Source: Salinirubellus litoreus (GTDB taxonomy: Archaea; Halobacteriota; Halobacteria; Halobacteriales; Haloarculaceae). From it: a stretch of 64,000 nucleotides of DNA. A program made the position numbers and the translations under genes. The stretch spans positions 1,488,001-1,552,000 of the forward strand of contig NZ_CP147841.1 in assembly GCF_037335815.1 (NCBI RefSeq). The letters run 5' to 3'. The stretch's first letter is position 1. Each line of letters begins with the position of its first letter. The notes under the pieces are model-generated. The model was not told the origin of the DNA. It did no database searches and saw nothing but the letters and a program-made list of their open reading frames with translations. Positions 42,290 through 50,982 of this stretch are shown piece by piece.

Positions 42290-42583
42290 ATGCAGGGCGC
42301 AGACCGGACGACGCGCCAGCGCATCGCCGACTTCCTCCGCGAGGACACCGCCCGGGCCGGGACGCTCGCCAACGAGTTCGGCATCACCACCGCCGCCGCG
42401 CTCACACACGTCGAACACATCGCCCAGTCGCTGGCGAGCGAGGGCGACGAACAGCTTCTGGTCGCCCCGCCCGAGTGCCGCGACTGCGGGTTCACCGACT
42501 TCGACGATCTCGTCAACCGACCGTCGCGGTGTCCGGAGTGTCGCTCGGAGAGCATCGAAGAGCCGGCGTTCCGCGTGGAGTGA
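42290..42583 (+). CDS. winged-helix regulator with C-terminal zinc ribbon
   Basis: 97 residues: a helix-turn-helix (RQRIADFLREDTARAGTLAN, then TTAAALTHVEHIAQSL) and a zinc ribbon with CRDCGFTDF and CPECRSESIEEP. This two-part layout is frequent in small archaeal transcription regulators. The target is unknown. The 3-prime end is partly duplicated downstream (see the repeat at 42560). Confidence 0.85.
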   Translation: MQGADRTTRQRIADFLREDTARAGTLANEFGITTAAALTHVEHIAQSLASEGDEQLLVAPPECRDCGFTDFDDLVNRPSRCPECRSESIEEPAFRVE

Positions 42584-42634
42584 GAGCAGAGACGCCGAAC
42601 GCCGGCGCTTCGAAGAGGAGCCGGCGTTCCGCGT
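42560..42634. repeat. 17-bp direct repeat duplicating the gene tail
   Basis: The 17-base sequence GAGCCGGCGTTCCGCGT occurs at 42560-42576, inside the last codons of the zinc-ribbon gene, and again at 42618-42634, 58 bases later outside the gene. Both copies are preceded by tcgaag. This is a partial tandem duplication of the gene end. Confidence 0.7.
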
Positions 42635-42682
42635 CGGCAGCGTGTCCCGACGGTGTAACCCGGACACGCGCGCCGCGGGGTT

Positions 42683-43114
42683 CTACGACCCGGTGAAGTC
42701 GATCCGCCCGCCCGGGGAACCGGTCGAGAGGTCCGCGTCCTCGCTCGGTCCCAGTGAGTCGAACGCCAGGTCCTCGTCGGTCAGGTAGACGTCGCCGTCG
42801 TGGACCGTCACGTCCACGCCGTCGAGGTACGCCCCCTCGCAGGGGCCGAAGTTACAGTACCCCGTGTCGGTCTCGAACGTCGCGCCGTGTTTCTGACAGA
42901 CGAGTTCGTCGTTCCGGACCATCCCACCTGACCCCTTGTCGAACCGGACGTCCGTCCAGTGCTGACAGTAGTTCTCCCAGGCGGCCACCCCGTCGGCCAG
43001 CCGGACGAGGACGACCTCCACCTCGTCGAACCCCTCGCGGGCGGTGAACAGGAGCGTCCCGCCCTCGGGGATCTCCGAGAGCGCGGCGATGCGCCGGTCC
43101 TCGCTCGGTGCCAT
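42683..43114 (-). CDS. Rieske 2Fe-2S domain protein
   Basis: 143 residues. The two half-sites of the Rieske cluster are ENYCQHWTDVRF (CxH) and LVCQKHGATFETDTGYCNFG (CxxH), spaced as in soluble ferredoxin-type Rieske proteins. No membrane anchor. It may be the electron carrier of an oxygenase or of nitrite-reductase type systems; no partner oxygenase is adjacent. The acidic C-terminal tail (EDADLSTGSPGG) is probably disordered. Divergent from the DUF998 gene. Confidence 0.88.
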   Translation of the reverse strand: MAPSEDRRIAALSEIPEGGTLLFTAREGFDEVEVVLVRLADGVAAWENYCQHWTDVRFDKGSGGMVRNDELVCQKHGATFETDTGYCNFGPCEGAYLDGVDVTVHDGDVYLTDEDLAFDSLGPSEDADLSTGSPGGRIDFTGS

Positions 43115-43208
43115 ACCCGAGGTCGGGCCGCGAACGGTTCCAACCTTGCGGTCGGCCCCGAACCGCCACTACCGGAACCACCGAGTAGGAGCGACACGAA
43201 GCGGGCTC

Positions 43209-43874
43209 GTGACCGATCTCGACCGGCTCGAACGTCTCGGGAGGGCCTCGGGGGTGGCGTTCGTCCTCGTCTCGCTCGGGGCCATCCTCTCGGCGACGCT
43301 CGTCTCGCCGACGTTCACCTGGACCGGGAGCGCGCTCTCGGATCTCGGTGCGCCCGGCACGGCGACCGCGCTCCTGTTCAACGGCGGGCTCGTGCTCTCC
43401 GGTCTGGTCGCCCTCCCGTTCGTCGCGTGGCTCTACCGCTACGGCCGGAACGGCCTCGAACGGACCGGGGGCGCGGCCCTCGGCGTTTCGGCCGTCCTGA
43501 GCGCCCTCGTCGGGGTCTTCCCGACCGGAACCCCTCAGCACTTCCCGGTCGCGGTCGCGTTCTTCCTCTCGGTCCCGGTGGCCCTCTGGACGCACGCGAC
43601 CGGCTCGTACCGCGCCGGCCAGGCCCGCGACGCCGTGGTCGGGTTCGTCTGCGGCACGCTCGATCCCGGAGCCTGGCTCGTCTGGGGACTCTACGTCCGG
43701 ACGGTCGCCCCCGGGCTCGCCATCCCGGAGATCGTGGGCGTCCTCGGACTGCACGCGTGGGCGCTCTACACGGTGTTCTCGTCCCGACGGCAGGGGAGCG
43801 GGCGTACCCGGGAGGACCGTACCGACGGCACCGACGGCCGCGAGCGGGCTACCCCGGGCGGGTGGGATCAGTAA
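43209..43874 (+). CDS. DUF998 family membrane protein
   Basis: 221 residues from a GTG start, with six membrane helices. The early motif SPTFTWTGSALSDLGAPG matches the DUF998 W-x-x-N-x-x-S-D-LG pattern, and PTGTPQHFPVAVAFFLS the second conserved segment. The C-terminus is hydrophilic. Function unknown. The 3-prime end overlaps the aminotransferase gene by seven bases. Confidence 0.84.
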   Translation: MTDLDRLERLGRASGVAFVLVSLGAILSATLVSPTFTWTGSALSDLGAPGTATALLFNGGLVLSGLVALPFVAWLYRYGRNGLERTGGAALGVSAVLSALVGVFPTGTPQHFPVAVAFFLSVPVALWTHATGSYRAGQARDAVVGFVCGTLDPGAWLVWGLYVRTVAPGLAIPEIVGVLGLHAWALYTVFSSRRQGSGRTREDRTDGTDGRERATPGGWDQ

Positions 43875-44758
43875 CAGCGTTCCTCGACGCGCTCGTCGTA
43901 GAGCCGTCGGAGGAGTTCGGTGATCGGGCCGCCGCCGACGGCGATGCCGTCGATCGACTCGATCGGGCGAACCTCCCACGTCGAGCTGGTGAGGAACGCC
44001 TCGTCGGCGTCCCGCACGTCGTCGAGGTCGTACGCACCCGTCTCGACCGGGAACGGCTCGTCCTCGGCGAGTTCGAGCACTACCTCGCGCGTAACGCCGG
44101 GGAACAGGTCGCCCGCCTCGGGGGTCCGGAGGGTCCCGTCGGCGACGAAGAAGAGGTTGCTCGTCGCCCCCTCCGCGACGCGGCCCTCGACGTCGCGCAG
44201 CAGCGCCTCGTCCGGACGGTAGGAGTCGTTGGCGGCCCGCCGGAGTTCGAGGCGCGCGAGGACGCCGTTGAGGTAGTTGTGGGTCTTCGCGTCGGCCGGG
44301 AGCGACGCGTCGGGGACCCGTCGGGTCCGCACCGACTGGACCACCGCGGGGCCGTCCCAGACGTCCTCGCCGTCGAGTCCACCCCGTGGGAGGGCCTCCA
44401 CCGTGACGACGACGGTCGGATCGACCTCCTCTTGGGGGGTGAGCGTTCCCGGCTGGACGCCCCGCGTGATCGAGATCCGGACGCGGGCGTCGGCGAGGTC
44501 GTTCGTGTCGAGGGTCTCGGCCACCCTGAGCGGGAGGTCTCCGGGCACCGCCCCGGGCATCCCGAGCGTCTCGCAGGTCCGGGCCAGCCGCGCGGCGTGG
44601 CGGTTCCACTCGAACACTTCGCCGCCGTACGCCCGCATCGTCTCGAACGCCGCGTCCCCGTAGCGGAACCCCCGGTCCTCGACCGGGACGGTCGCCTCCT
44701 CGCGGGGGAGGAGTTCGCCGTCGACGTGATACTGTACCCCGTCCGTGTCGCGCGTCAC
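43868..44758 (-). CDS. class IV aminotransferase (branched-chain / ADC-lyase type)
   Basis: 296-residue PLP enzyme. It starts with the typical DGELLPREEATVPVEDRGF, followed by RYGDAAFETMRAYGG. The Schiff-base Lys is in DAKTHNYLNGVLARLE, and EGATSNLFFV binds the cofactor phosphate. The family includes branched-chain aminotransferase and aminodeoxychorismate lyase. No pabAB genes are near. It is downstream of the helix-hairpin-helix gene and aroE on the same strand, which suggests chorismate-related metabolism. Confidence 0.85.
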   Translation of the reverse strand: MTRDTDGVQYHVDGELLPREEATVPVEDRGFRYGDAAFETMRAYGGEVFEWNRHAARLARTCETLGMPGAVPGDLPLRVAETLDTNDLADARVRISITRGVQPGTLTPQEEVDPTVVVTVEALPRGGLDGEDVWDGPAVVQSVRTRRVPDASLPADAKTHNYLNGVLARLELRRAANDSYRPDEALLRDVEGRVAEGATSNLFFVADGTLRTPEAGDLFPGVTREVVLELAEDEPFPVETGAYDLDDVRDADEAFLTSSTWEVRPIESIDGIAVGGGPITELLRRLYDERVEERCY

Positions 44759-44768
44759 GACCGCCGGC

Positions 44769-45488
44769 TCACCCGAGACGGTCGTCGGCCGCCTCCTGCC
44801 AGTCCGTGATGCGCTTCTCCGAGATCCCCGACGCGTCGGCGAGTTCGGCGGAGTCGGCTCCGGCGAGGTCGGCCACCGTCTCGACGCCCGCGTCGGACAG
44901 GCGCTTGCCGTACGCCTGCCCGATGCCGCTGATCGAGTCGACCGGCTCGCTACCCGCGTCGGTCCCGTCGTCCGTCCCGTCGGTCTCCTCGGTCTCGTCG
45001 ACCTCCTCGGATTCCGCTACGGACCCGCTCTCGGCGACGCCCGTCTCGGTCGACGGCTCCGGGGCGGCGTCCTCGGGCTCGACGTCCACGTCCGGCTCGT
45101 CGGGGGTCGGCCCGGCGGCCTCGGCGGGTTCGGCTGCCTCCCGCTCCGTTCCGGCGTGGTCGGTCACGGTGGTTCCCTCGGCCGGTTCGGCCGGCTCGGT
45201 CGCCGCGTCGGGGTCGGGCGGCTCCTCGGTGAGCGAATCGGTGGAGGCCGCCGCGTCGGTCCCCGCGGTCACCGCCTCGTCGAGTTCGTCGGGGTCACCG
45301 GCCTCGTCGTGCTCGGGCGAGTCGTCGGTCCCCGACGCCAGGGCCTCCGACGTCGCGTCGACGTCGGCCGACTCTTCCGGATCGTGTTCGACCCGGACGT
45401 CCGTCGTCCGCCGTTCGACCTGCTCCCCCCGGTCGGACCCGTTCCCGCCGATGCCCAACCACGAGCGGATCGTATCCAGCAGTCCCAT
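44769..45488 (-). CDS. acidic protein with C-terminal helix-hairpin-helix domain
   Basis: 239 residues. The first 16 residues form a hydrophobic-amphipathic helix (MGLLDTIRSWLGIGG), then about 160 residues of very acidic low complexity rich in Asp, Glu, Thr and Ser, then a helix-hairpin-helix domain at the end (ISGIGQAYGKRLSDAGVETV, LADASGISEKRITDW). This is a common haloarchaeal arrangement. The last domain would bind DNA or protein; the tether is disordered. Ten bases before the aminotransferase gene, so likely the same operon. Confidence 0.82.
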   Translation of the reverse strand: MGLLDTIRSWLGIGGNGSDRGEQVERRTTDVRVEHDPEESADVDATSEALASGTDDSPEHDEAGDPDELDEAVTAGTDAAASTDSLTEEPPDPDAATEPAEPAEGTTVTDHAGTEREAAEPAEAAGPTPDEPDVDVEPEDAAPEPSTETGVAESGSVAESEEVDETEETDGTDDGTDAGSEPVDSISGIGQAYGKRLSDAGVETVADLAGADSAELADASGISEKRITDWQEAADDRLG

Positions 45489-45580
45489 GCGTAGGGAAAG
45501 CGGGAGGTGGTACTTAAATCCGTTCGCAGTCGAGCCGCCCGTCCCCGATCGGCCCTGGGAGGATGGCGGGCGGGGAGCGG

Positions 45581-46375
45581 TTACAGCCGCGACCTGAGCG
45601 CCCGGTTCATCGCGTCGACCGGGGCCTCCCGGCCGGTCCATCGCTCGAACGCCGCGACCCCCTGGTAGAGGAGCATCCACGCGCCGTCGACGGTCGTCGC
45701 GCCCGCGGCCCCGGCCTCGCGGAGGAGTCGTGTCTCGACCGGGCGGTAGACCGCGTCGAGCACCGCCAGCCCGCCGTGGAGCGCCGCCTCGGGGACCGGG
45801 GAGACGTCCTCCTCCATCCCGACGCTGGTGGCGTTGACGAGCACCGAGGCGTCGGCCAGCAGGTCCGGGAGGGCGTCGAGGGGGTGAGCCGTCGCACCCT
45901 CGACCGCTCCGGCGAGCTCCTCGGCCCGCTCGACCGTCCGGTTGGCGATTCGAACGTCCATACGCTCGTCGGCGAGCGCGAACGCCGCCGCCCGCCCCGC
46001 CCCGCCCGCCCCGACGACGACGGCCGAGCCCGCCAGGTCGACGTCGTGCCGCTCGAACGCCCGAACGATCCCCTCGGCGTCGGTGTTGTGTCCCGTCGGT
46101 GTCCCGGAGAAGTCGACGGTGTTGACCGCGCCGATACGCGCGGCGAGGTCGTCCGGCTCGACGAGGTCGAGGACGTCCCGCTTGAACGGGATGGTGACGT
46201 TCAGCCCCGCGATACCCAGCGCCTCGGCCCCGGCGAGCGCCGCCGGGAGCGCGTCGGGTTCGGGCTCGAACGTGACGTACCGCGCCTCGATCCCGAGCTC
46301 CTCGTAGGCGGCCTCGTGCATCGGTGGCGAGAGCGAGTGACCCACCGGGTTGCCGAGCAGACCGAACACGTCCAT
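45581..46375 (-). CDS. aroE: shikimate 5-dehydrogenase
   Basis: 264 residues; reduces 3-dehydroshikimate to shikimate with NADPH in aromatic amino acid synthesis. Motifs: GNPVGHSLSPPMHEAAYEEL (substrate Ser), GLNVTIPFKRDVLDL (catalytic Lys), GAVNTVDF, Rossmann VVGAGGAGRAAAFAL and the C-terminal MLLYQGVAAFERWTG. Length and order are normal. Followed by the helix-hairpin-helix and aminotransferase genes on the same strand. Confidence 0.94.
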   Translation of the reverse strand: MDVFGLLGNPVGHSLSPPMHEAAYEELGIEARYVTFEPEPDALPAALAGAEALGIAGLNVTIPFKRDVLDLVEPDDLAARIGAVNTVDFSGTPTGHNTDAEGIVRAFERHDVDLAGSAVVVGAGGAGRAAAFALADERMDVRIANRTVERAEELAGAVEGATAHPLDALPDLLADASVLVNATSVGMEEDVSPVPEAALHGGLAVLDAVYRPVETRLLREAGAAGATTVDGAWMLLYQGVAAFERWTGREAPVDAMNRALRSRL

Positions 46376-46429
46376 ACGCGGTCGGGTCGGGGGCCGGTCG
46401 CATACGTGGTTCGATTCGACCGGGCGGCC

Positions 46430-47314
46430 CTACTCCCGCTCGTTGACCGCGAGGACGGGCACGTCCGAGCGCCGGATGGTCCGCTCGGTCGTGCTCCCGA
46501 GGAGGTACCGGTCGAGACCGGTCCGCCCGCGCGTCCCCATCGCGATCAGATCGACGTCGTGCTCGTCGGCGTACGCGAGGAGTGTCTTCGCCGGTGAGCC
46601 CTCGCGGACGTCGGTGACGGCGTCTAGACCGGCCTCCTCCGCTCGCGCCGCGACCGCCGCCGTCCACCGCTCACCGTCCTCCCCGAGCCGCTCGCGGAGT
46701 CCGGTTATCGACGCGAAGTCCCGGACCGAGTCGAGCCGCTCGACGTCGACCGCGGTGACCGCGTGGACCCTGGCACCGACCCGTTCGGCGACCGCGATCC
46801 CGTGCCCGGCCGCCCGGGCCGCGTGGTCGCTCCCGTCGGTCGGAACGAGGACGTCCGTGTACTCCCCCTCGAGACGGCTCCCCCCGGTCGCCCGGGCCGT
46901 CAGGACCGGCACCTCCGCCAGCCGCAGGACGCGCTCGGTGACGCTCCCCGCGACGTACCGCTCCAGGCCGGTCCGTCCGTGCGTCCCCATCGCGATCAGG
47001 TCGACCCCGTTCTCGGACCCGTACTCGAGGATCGCCTCGGCCGGGCTCCCCCTGACCAGCGTCGTCTCGACACGGTCCTCCTCGTCCGCCACGGCTTCGA
47101 CCGCCTCGATCGCCGTCCGCCCCTCGGATTCGAGGCGCTCGACGAACGCCTTGTCCACCCCCCCGGCATTGAACGGTCCCGCCGCGGCCTGGACGTCGAC
47201 GACGTTGAGGAGGTGTACCGTCGCGTCGAACGCGCGGGCGAGATAGACGCCGTGCTCGGCCGCCCGGACCGCGTGCTCGCTCCCGTCGGACGGGATCAGA
47301 ACGGTGTCGTACAT
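46430..47314 (-). CDS. tandem-domain universal stress protein
   Basis: 294 residues, two UspA domains. Domain 1 starts YDTVLIPSDGSEHAVRAAEH and has the ATP motif GTHGRTGLERYVAGSVTERV; domain 2 starts VLVPTDGSDHAARAAGHGIA and has GTRGRTGLDRYLLGSTTERT. Both G-2x-G-9x-G(S/T) nucleotide sites are intact. Such proteins sense energy or stress state. The TATA box near 47346 gives a very short leader. Confidence 0.92.
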   Translation of the reverse strand: MYDTVLIPSDGSEHAVRAAEHGVYLARAFDATVHLLNVVDVQAAAGPFNAGGVDKAFVERLESEGRTAIEAVEAVADEEDRVETTLVRGSPAEAILEYGSENGVDLIAMGTHGRTGLERYVAGSVTERVLRLAEVPVLTARATGGSRLEGEYTDVLVPTDGSDHAARAAGHGIAVAERVGARVHAVTAVDVERLDSVRDFASITGLRERLGEDGERWTAAVAARAEEAGLDAVTDVREGSPAKTLLAYADEHDVDLIAMGTRGRTGLDRYLLGSTTERTIRRSDVPVLAVNERE

Positions 47315-47345
47315 GGCGTACACAGCGTGGAGTCGGGCCGCACCC

Positions 47346-47355
47346 GATAAATAAC
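47346..47355 (-). promoter_or_regulatory. TATA box of the universal stress protein gene
   Basis: GTTATTTATC read on the minus strand lies about 32-41 bases before the ATG at 47314, consistent with a transcript starting within about ten bases of the start codon. Confidence 0.5.
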
Positions 47356-47549
47356 GGGGTGTCCGGCACCGGTCGCGAGTACCCTCGTAGCGTCCGCCTG
47401 CTCTACACTGGTTCACTCGGGTCGCCCGTCGAAACGGCCGCCGGGATTGAGATCGGAGCGGCCACCACTCCGGCGTGCGACGCTTCACCGGACCGGGCGG
47501 GGCCGGTCCGGGGACATTAGTACCCCCGGCGGGAACGACCTCCCGAGCG

Positions 47550-47744
47550 ATGTCCAGAAAGGCGACGTTCGAGGTGTTCCGGGACAACGCGGACGAGTGG
47601 CGGTGGCGTCTCGTCGCCTCCAACGGCAACATCATCGCGGACAGCGGCGAGGGATACCAGTCGAAACAGGGCGTCGAGCGGGGGATAGAGAGCGTGAAAC
47701 GGAGCGCGCCGGACGCCGAGGTGCAGTTCCGCGAGGGCACCTGA
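47550..47744 (+). CDS. HVO_2922-type DUF1508 protein
   Basis: 64-residue small protein with one DUF1508 (YegP-like) repeat: TFEVFRDNADEWRWRLVASN, then IIADSGEGYQSKQGVERGIE and the final strand. Haloarchaeal members of this size form compact dimers. Function unknown. Its own promoter, no operon partner. Confidence 0.88.
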   Translation: MSRKATFEVFRDNADEWRWRLVASNGNIIADSGEGYQSKQGVERGIESVKRSAPDAEVQFREGT

Positions 47745-48013
47745 GCGCGCGCCGCGTCCAGCGACCGTCCAGCCCCCGTAGCCGCCCAGCCCCGGCAGCC
47801 GAGCGGCCCGTGATCTATCCCTCTGCTACCGATACGTCCGAAACCGTCGATTTCAGGCCTCCAGTCCGGTAAATTCCGAACCAGCCGCTAGAATCCCATA
47901 TCGAGTGGCTCAGCGGCCAGGGACGCGAAATTCGGGGGAAGGAGCCGTATCTTGTGAATTATAAGCGGTGACGCTCTGGTGGGAGACGAACGGAGGAACG
48001 CGAGGACGCCAGC
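47745..48013. other. intergenic with TATA box for the antiporter
   Basis: No gene seen. At 47959-47965 TTATAAG (in gtgaattataagcgg) is a good TATA box predicting a start near 47988, which would place the 24-codon leader ORF (48014) first on the transcript. The part 47780-47940 is less GC-rich but has no repeat or RNA signature that I can recognise. Confidence 0.5.
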
Positions 48014-48088
48014 ATGAACTCGAAACCACTCCGGACCGTCGCTCTCCCGGCGATCGGTCCGGCCACCGGAGTCGTCGGATACCCATGA
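48014..48088 (+). CDS. possible 24-residue leader peptide coupled to the antiporter
   Basis: An ORF starting MNSKPLRTVALPAIG ends with TGA inside the ATGA overlap (48085-48088) that starts the antiporter gene. It lies just after the predicted transcription start. The composition (Pro, Gly, Val) is not strongly peptide-like. It could couple translation of the antiporter or may be chance. Confidence 0.35.
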   Translation: MNSKPLRTVALPAIGPATGVVGYP

Positions 48089-49470
48089 GAAGACAGTCGC
48101 TGCGGATGATCGGGATGGCGGTCGCGCTCACCCTCCCCTGGGTCGTCACGTGGATCGTCACGTCCGTCCTCCCGGTCCTCGCATCCCTCCTCGGCGTCGG
48201 GTACGAGGTCCCCGCCCTGTTCGCGGACATGTCCACGCTCACGATCGTCGCGGTGAGCGGGCTCTCCGTCCTCGGGGCGTCCTTCCTGCTCGCGTGGGGG
48301 GCCGAAACCGCCGAGAAGGACGTCCCCCGGGCGTTCGCGATCGCGGTGCTCGCGGTGCTCGCGGTCGCGCCCGAGTACGCCGTCGACGCGCTCTACGCCT
48401 GGAACGCGGGCGTCTACGCGGGCACCGAGCGCGGCATCGAGGCCGGTAACCTCGCCGTCGCCAACATGACGGGGGCGAACCGCATCCTCATCGGGATCGG
48501 GTGGGCCGGGATCGCCCTGTTCACCGTCTATCGTGCCGGGTCGTCGGCCGACCCCGCCGTCGAGGAGCGCTCCGGGGTCCTCGCCGACGTCGTGACGATC
48601 GACCGGGAGATCGGACTCGACATCGTCTTCCTGCTCGCCGCGACGGGCTGGGCGTTCCTCGTCCCCCTGAACGGAGGCATCGACATCCTCGACATGGCCT
48701 TCCTCGTCGGGCTCTACGTCGCCTACATCCTCATCATCCTCCGGGGCGACGTCGACCCGGCCGAGGAGCACGTCGGCGTCCCCGCCTACCTCCAGCGGTT
48801 CCCGAAGCGGAGGCGGATCTCGACCGTTCTCCTGCTGTTCGCCTACTCCGGGCTGATGATCTTCACCGCGGTCGAGCCGTTCGCCCACGGGCTCGAAGAA
48901 CTGGGGCAGAACATCGGCGTCCCCTCGTTCTTCATGATCCAGTGGATCGCGCCGCTGGCCTCCGAGTCCCCCGAACTGATCGTCGTCCTCTACCTGGTGA
49001 ACAAGGCCCGCTCGACCGCGGGGTTCAACGCGCTCATCTCCTCGAAGCTCAACCAGTGGACGCTCCTGATCGGGACGCTCGTGGTCGTCCACTCGCTCGC
49101 GCTGGGGCGGTACGGCGTGCTCGCCTTCGACCAGAAGCAGGCCGCCGAGATCTGGATCACCGCGGCGCAGTCGCTGTTCGCCATCGCCGTCCTCGTCAAC
49201 TTCGAGATATCCGTCAGGGAGGCGCTCGTACTGCTACTCCTCTTCCTCTCGCAGGTGGTCATCGAGTTCCTCATGATCCGCGACGCCATCGCCATCGGGA
49301 TCTCGAGCTACGAACTGCTGCTCGTCTACACCGCGATCTACATCGTCATCGGCGTCGCGCTGTTCGTCCTGCGTCGTCACGCGCTCGCTGGCATCCTCCG
49401 GCGTACCACCGGGACGATCAGCGAGGCGTTCTCGACGGGCGAGAGCCAGGCCCGGAGCGGCGACGACTGA
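48085..49470 (+). CDS. sodium/calcium exchanger-type cation antiporter
   Basis: 461 residues and about 11 membrane helices. The two alpha-repeat motifs of the CaCA superfamily can be seen: AVAPEYAVDALYAW (about 92) and PLASESPELIVVLYLVNKA (about 290), with the Pro-Glu core retained in both. The cytoplasmic loop is near residues 220-245. Likely exchanges Ca2+ or another cation for Na+ across the cytoplasmic membrane. The ATG at 48085 overlaps a small upstream ORF. The first repeat deviates from the canonical GxS-PE, so ion specificity is open. Confidence 0.86.
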   Translation: MRRQSLRMIGMAVALTLPWVVTWIVTSVLPVLASLLGVGYEVPALFADMSTLTIVAVSGLSVLGASFLLAWGAETAEKDVPRAFAIAVLAVLAVAPEYAVDALYAWNAGVYAGTERGIEAGNLAVANMTGANRILIGIGWAGIALFTVYRAGSSADPAVEERSGVLADVVTIDREIGLDIVFLLAATGWAFLVPLNGGIDILDMAFLVGLYVAYILIILRGDVDPAEEHVGVPAYLQRFPKRRRISTVLLLFAYSGLMIFTAVEPFAHGLEELGQNIGVPSFFMIQWIAPLASESPELIVVLYLVNKARSTAGFNALISSKLNQWTLLIGTLVVVHSLALGRYGVLAFDQKQAAEIWITAAQSLFAIAVLVNFEISVREALVLLLLFLSQVVIEFLMIRDAIAIGISSYELLLVYTAIYIVIGVALFVLRRHALAGILRRTTGTISEAFSTGESQARSGDD

Positions 49471-49611
49471 CGGACACGAGCCGACCTCGCACCATCCCGG
49501 ATCCCCCGCCGCTCCCGCACCGACCCCCCGTTCGAATCCCGACCCCCTCCGGACAGCCCCGGCCGGTCCGATATCGGGAGGGTTAATCCCGACCGACGGG
49601 AACGCCCCGAC

Positions 49612-50952
49612 GTGCTAGCCATCGTCGTCAGCAGGGACGACTCCGCCTCGGTCCACGTCGGCGAACACCTCCGGGGACTCGTCGAGTGGACCGGGCGCGT
49701 CGACGACGCGCGGCCCGACGCCGAGGGGGGCGGCCGCTACTACTCCGCACCCGGAGCCGAACTCCGCGAGTTCGACGACCTCCACATCCACCTCGAGCGG
49801 CCCGCCGAGGCGTTCTCCGAGCCCCCCGACCTCCTGGTGTTCGCCTCGCGGCACGCGGGCGACACCGGGGCGCTCCTGACCGCCCACACGACCGGGAACT
49901 TCGGCCCCGCCGACTACGGCGGCGAGCCGAACGCCCTCGCACGCGCCGCGCCGAACGCCCTCGCGGAGATTCACGATGCGTTCGAACGACACGCGCCCGA
50001 TGGCTACGACGTCGGGATGGAGTGCACCCACCACGGACCGACCGAGGTGGGCGCGCCCTCGCTGTTCGCCGAACTCGGCTCCGGCGAGGACCAGTGGAAC
50101 GACCCTGCCGGTGCCGAGGCGGTCGCGCGGGCGGTCCTCGATCTTCGAGGGACCGACCCGGACCGCGAGCGCCAGATCGTAGGGTTCGGCGGGGGTCACT
50201 ACGTCCGTCGGTTCGAGCGGGTCCTCGCGGAGACCGACTGGGCGGTCGGCCACGTCGCGGCCGACTGGGGCCTGGAGGCGATGGGCGACCCCCGCGACCC
50301 GGCGAACCGGGCGGTGATCGCGGCGGCGTTCGAGCGGTCGGGCGCGACCCGAGCGTTGCTCGACGGCGACGGCGATTCGCGGGCGATTCGAGAGGCCATC
50401 GAGGCCGCGGGCTACGAGACCGTGGGCGAGCGGTGGCTCCGGGAGACCGCGGGCGTCCCCCTCGATCTCGTCGAGCGGGCGGAGGACCGGCTCTCGTCGA
50501 TCGACGAGGGGCTCCGTTTCGGCGCGGATTCCAGGGAGTTCGACGGCGAGTTCGAGACGGCCACCCTGCCCGCGGACCTGCTCGGCGAGGCGGTCGGCAT
50601 CGACCGCGAACGGGTCCGCGAGACGGTGGTCGACTCGACCGTGGCGTTCGAGTCGACTGAGAACGGAACCGTCCCCGACGGCCGGATCGCCGTCCGGGAG
50701 ACGTCCGACCGCGAGTCGATCGTCGACGACCTCCTCGACGTCCTCCGGGAGAAGTACGACTCGGTCGAGCGCGAGGACGGCGCGGTCACCGCCCGGACGA
50801 GCGGGTTCGACCCTGAGAAGGCCCGAACCCTCGGCGTGCCGGAGGGACCGGCGTTCGGCCGGCTGGCGGCGGGGGAGGTAGTGGAAGTCGAGGGGCGGGA
50901 GATACCCCCCGAGGCAGTCGAGGGGACGACCGAGCGGCGGTTCGATATCTGA
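49612..50952 (+). CDS. dtdA: D-aminoacyl-tRNA deacylase (DtdA/GEK1 type)
   Basis: 446 residues from a GTG start (AIVVSRDDSASVHVGEHL follows). It has LLVFASRHAGDTGALLTAHT, the GMECTHHGPTEVG motif with the proposed metal-binding His pair, and GFGGGHYVRRFERVL. It removes D-amino acids mischarged onto tRNA. The C-terminal extension beyond residue 270 (acidic, about 175 residues) is longer than in some archaea but typical in haloarchaea. Single gene, convergent with the DUF373 gene. Confidence 0.9.
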   Translation: MLAIVVSRDDSASVHVGEHLRGLVEWTGRVDDARPDAEGGGRYYSAPGAELREFDDLHIHLERPAEAFSEPPDLLVFASRHAGDTGALLTAHTTGNFGPADYGGEPNALARAAPNALAEIHDAFERHAPDGYDVGMECTHHGPTEVGAPSLFAELGSGEDQWNDPAGAEAVARAVLDLRGTDPDRERQIVGFGGGHYVRRFERVLAETDWAVGHVAADWGLEAMGDPRDPANRAVIAAAFERSGATRALLDGDGDSRAIREAIEAAGYETVGERWLRETAGVPLDLVERAEDRLSSIDEGLRFGADSREFDGEFETATLPADLLGEAVGIDRERVRETVVDSTVAFESTENGTVPDGRIAVRETSDRESIVDDLLDVLREKYDSVEREDGAVTARTSGFDPEKARTLGVPEGPAFGRLAAGEVVEVEGREIPPEAVEGTTERRFDI

Positions 50953-50982
50953 GGAGGACGAGGCTGCCCGCTGCGCCGGCGG

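Noticed and set aside
49515..49560. TTCGAATCCC, resembling a tRNA T-arm
   Set aside because: No acceptor stem, anticodon arm or D-arm can be paired around it; the flanks are C-rich spacer.
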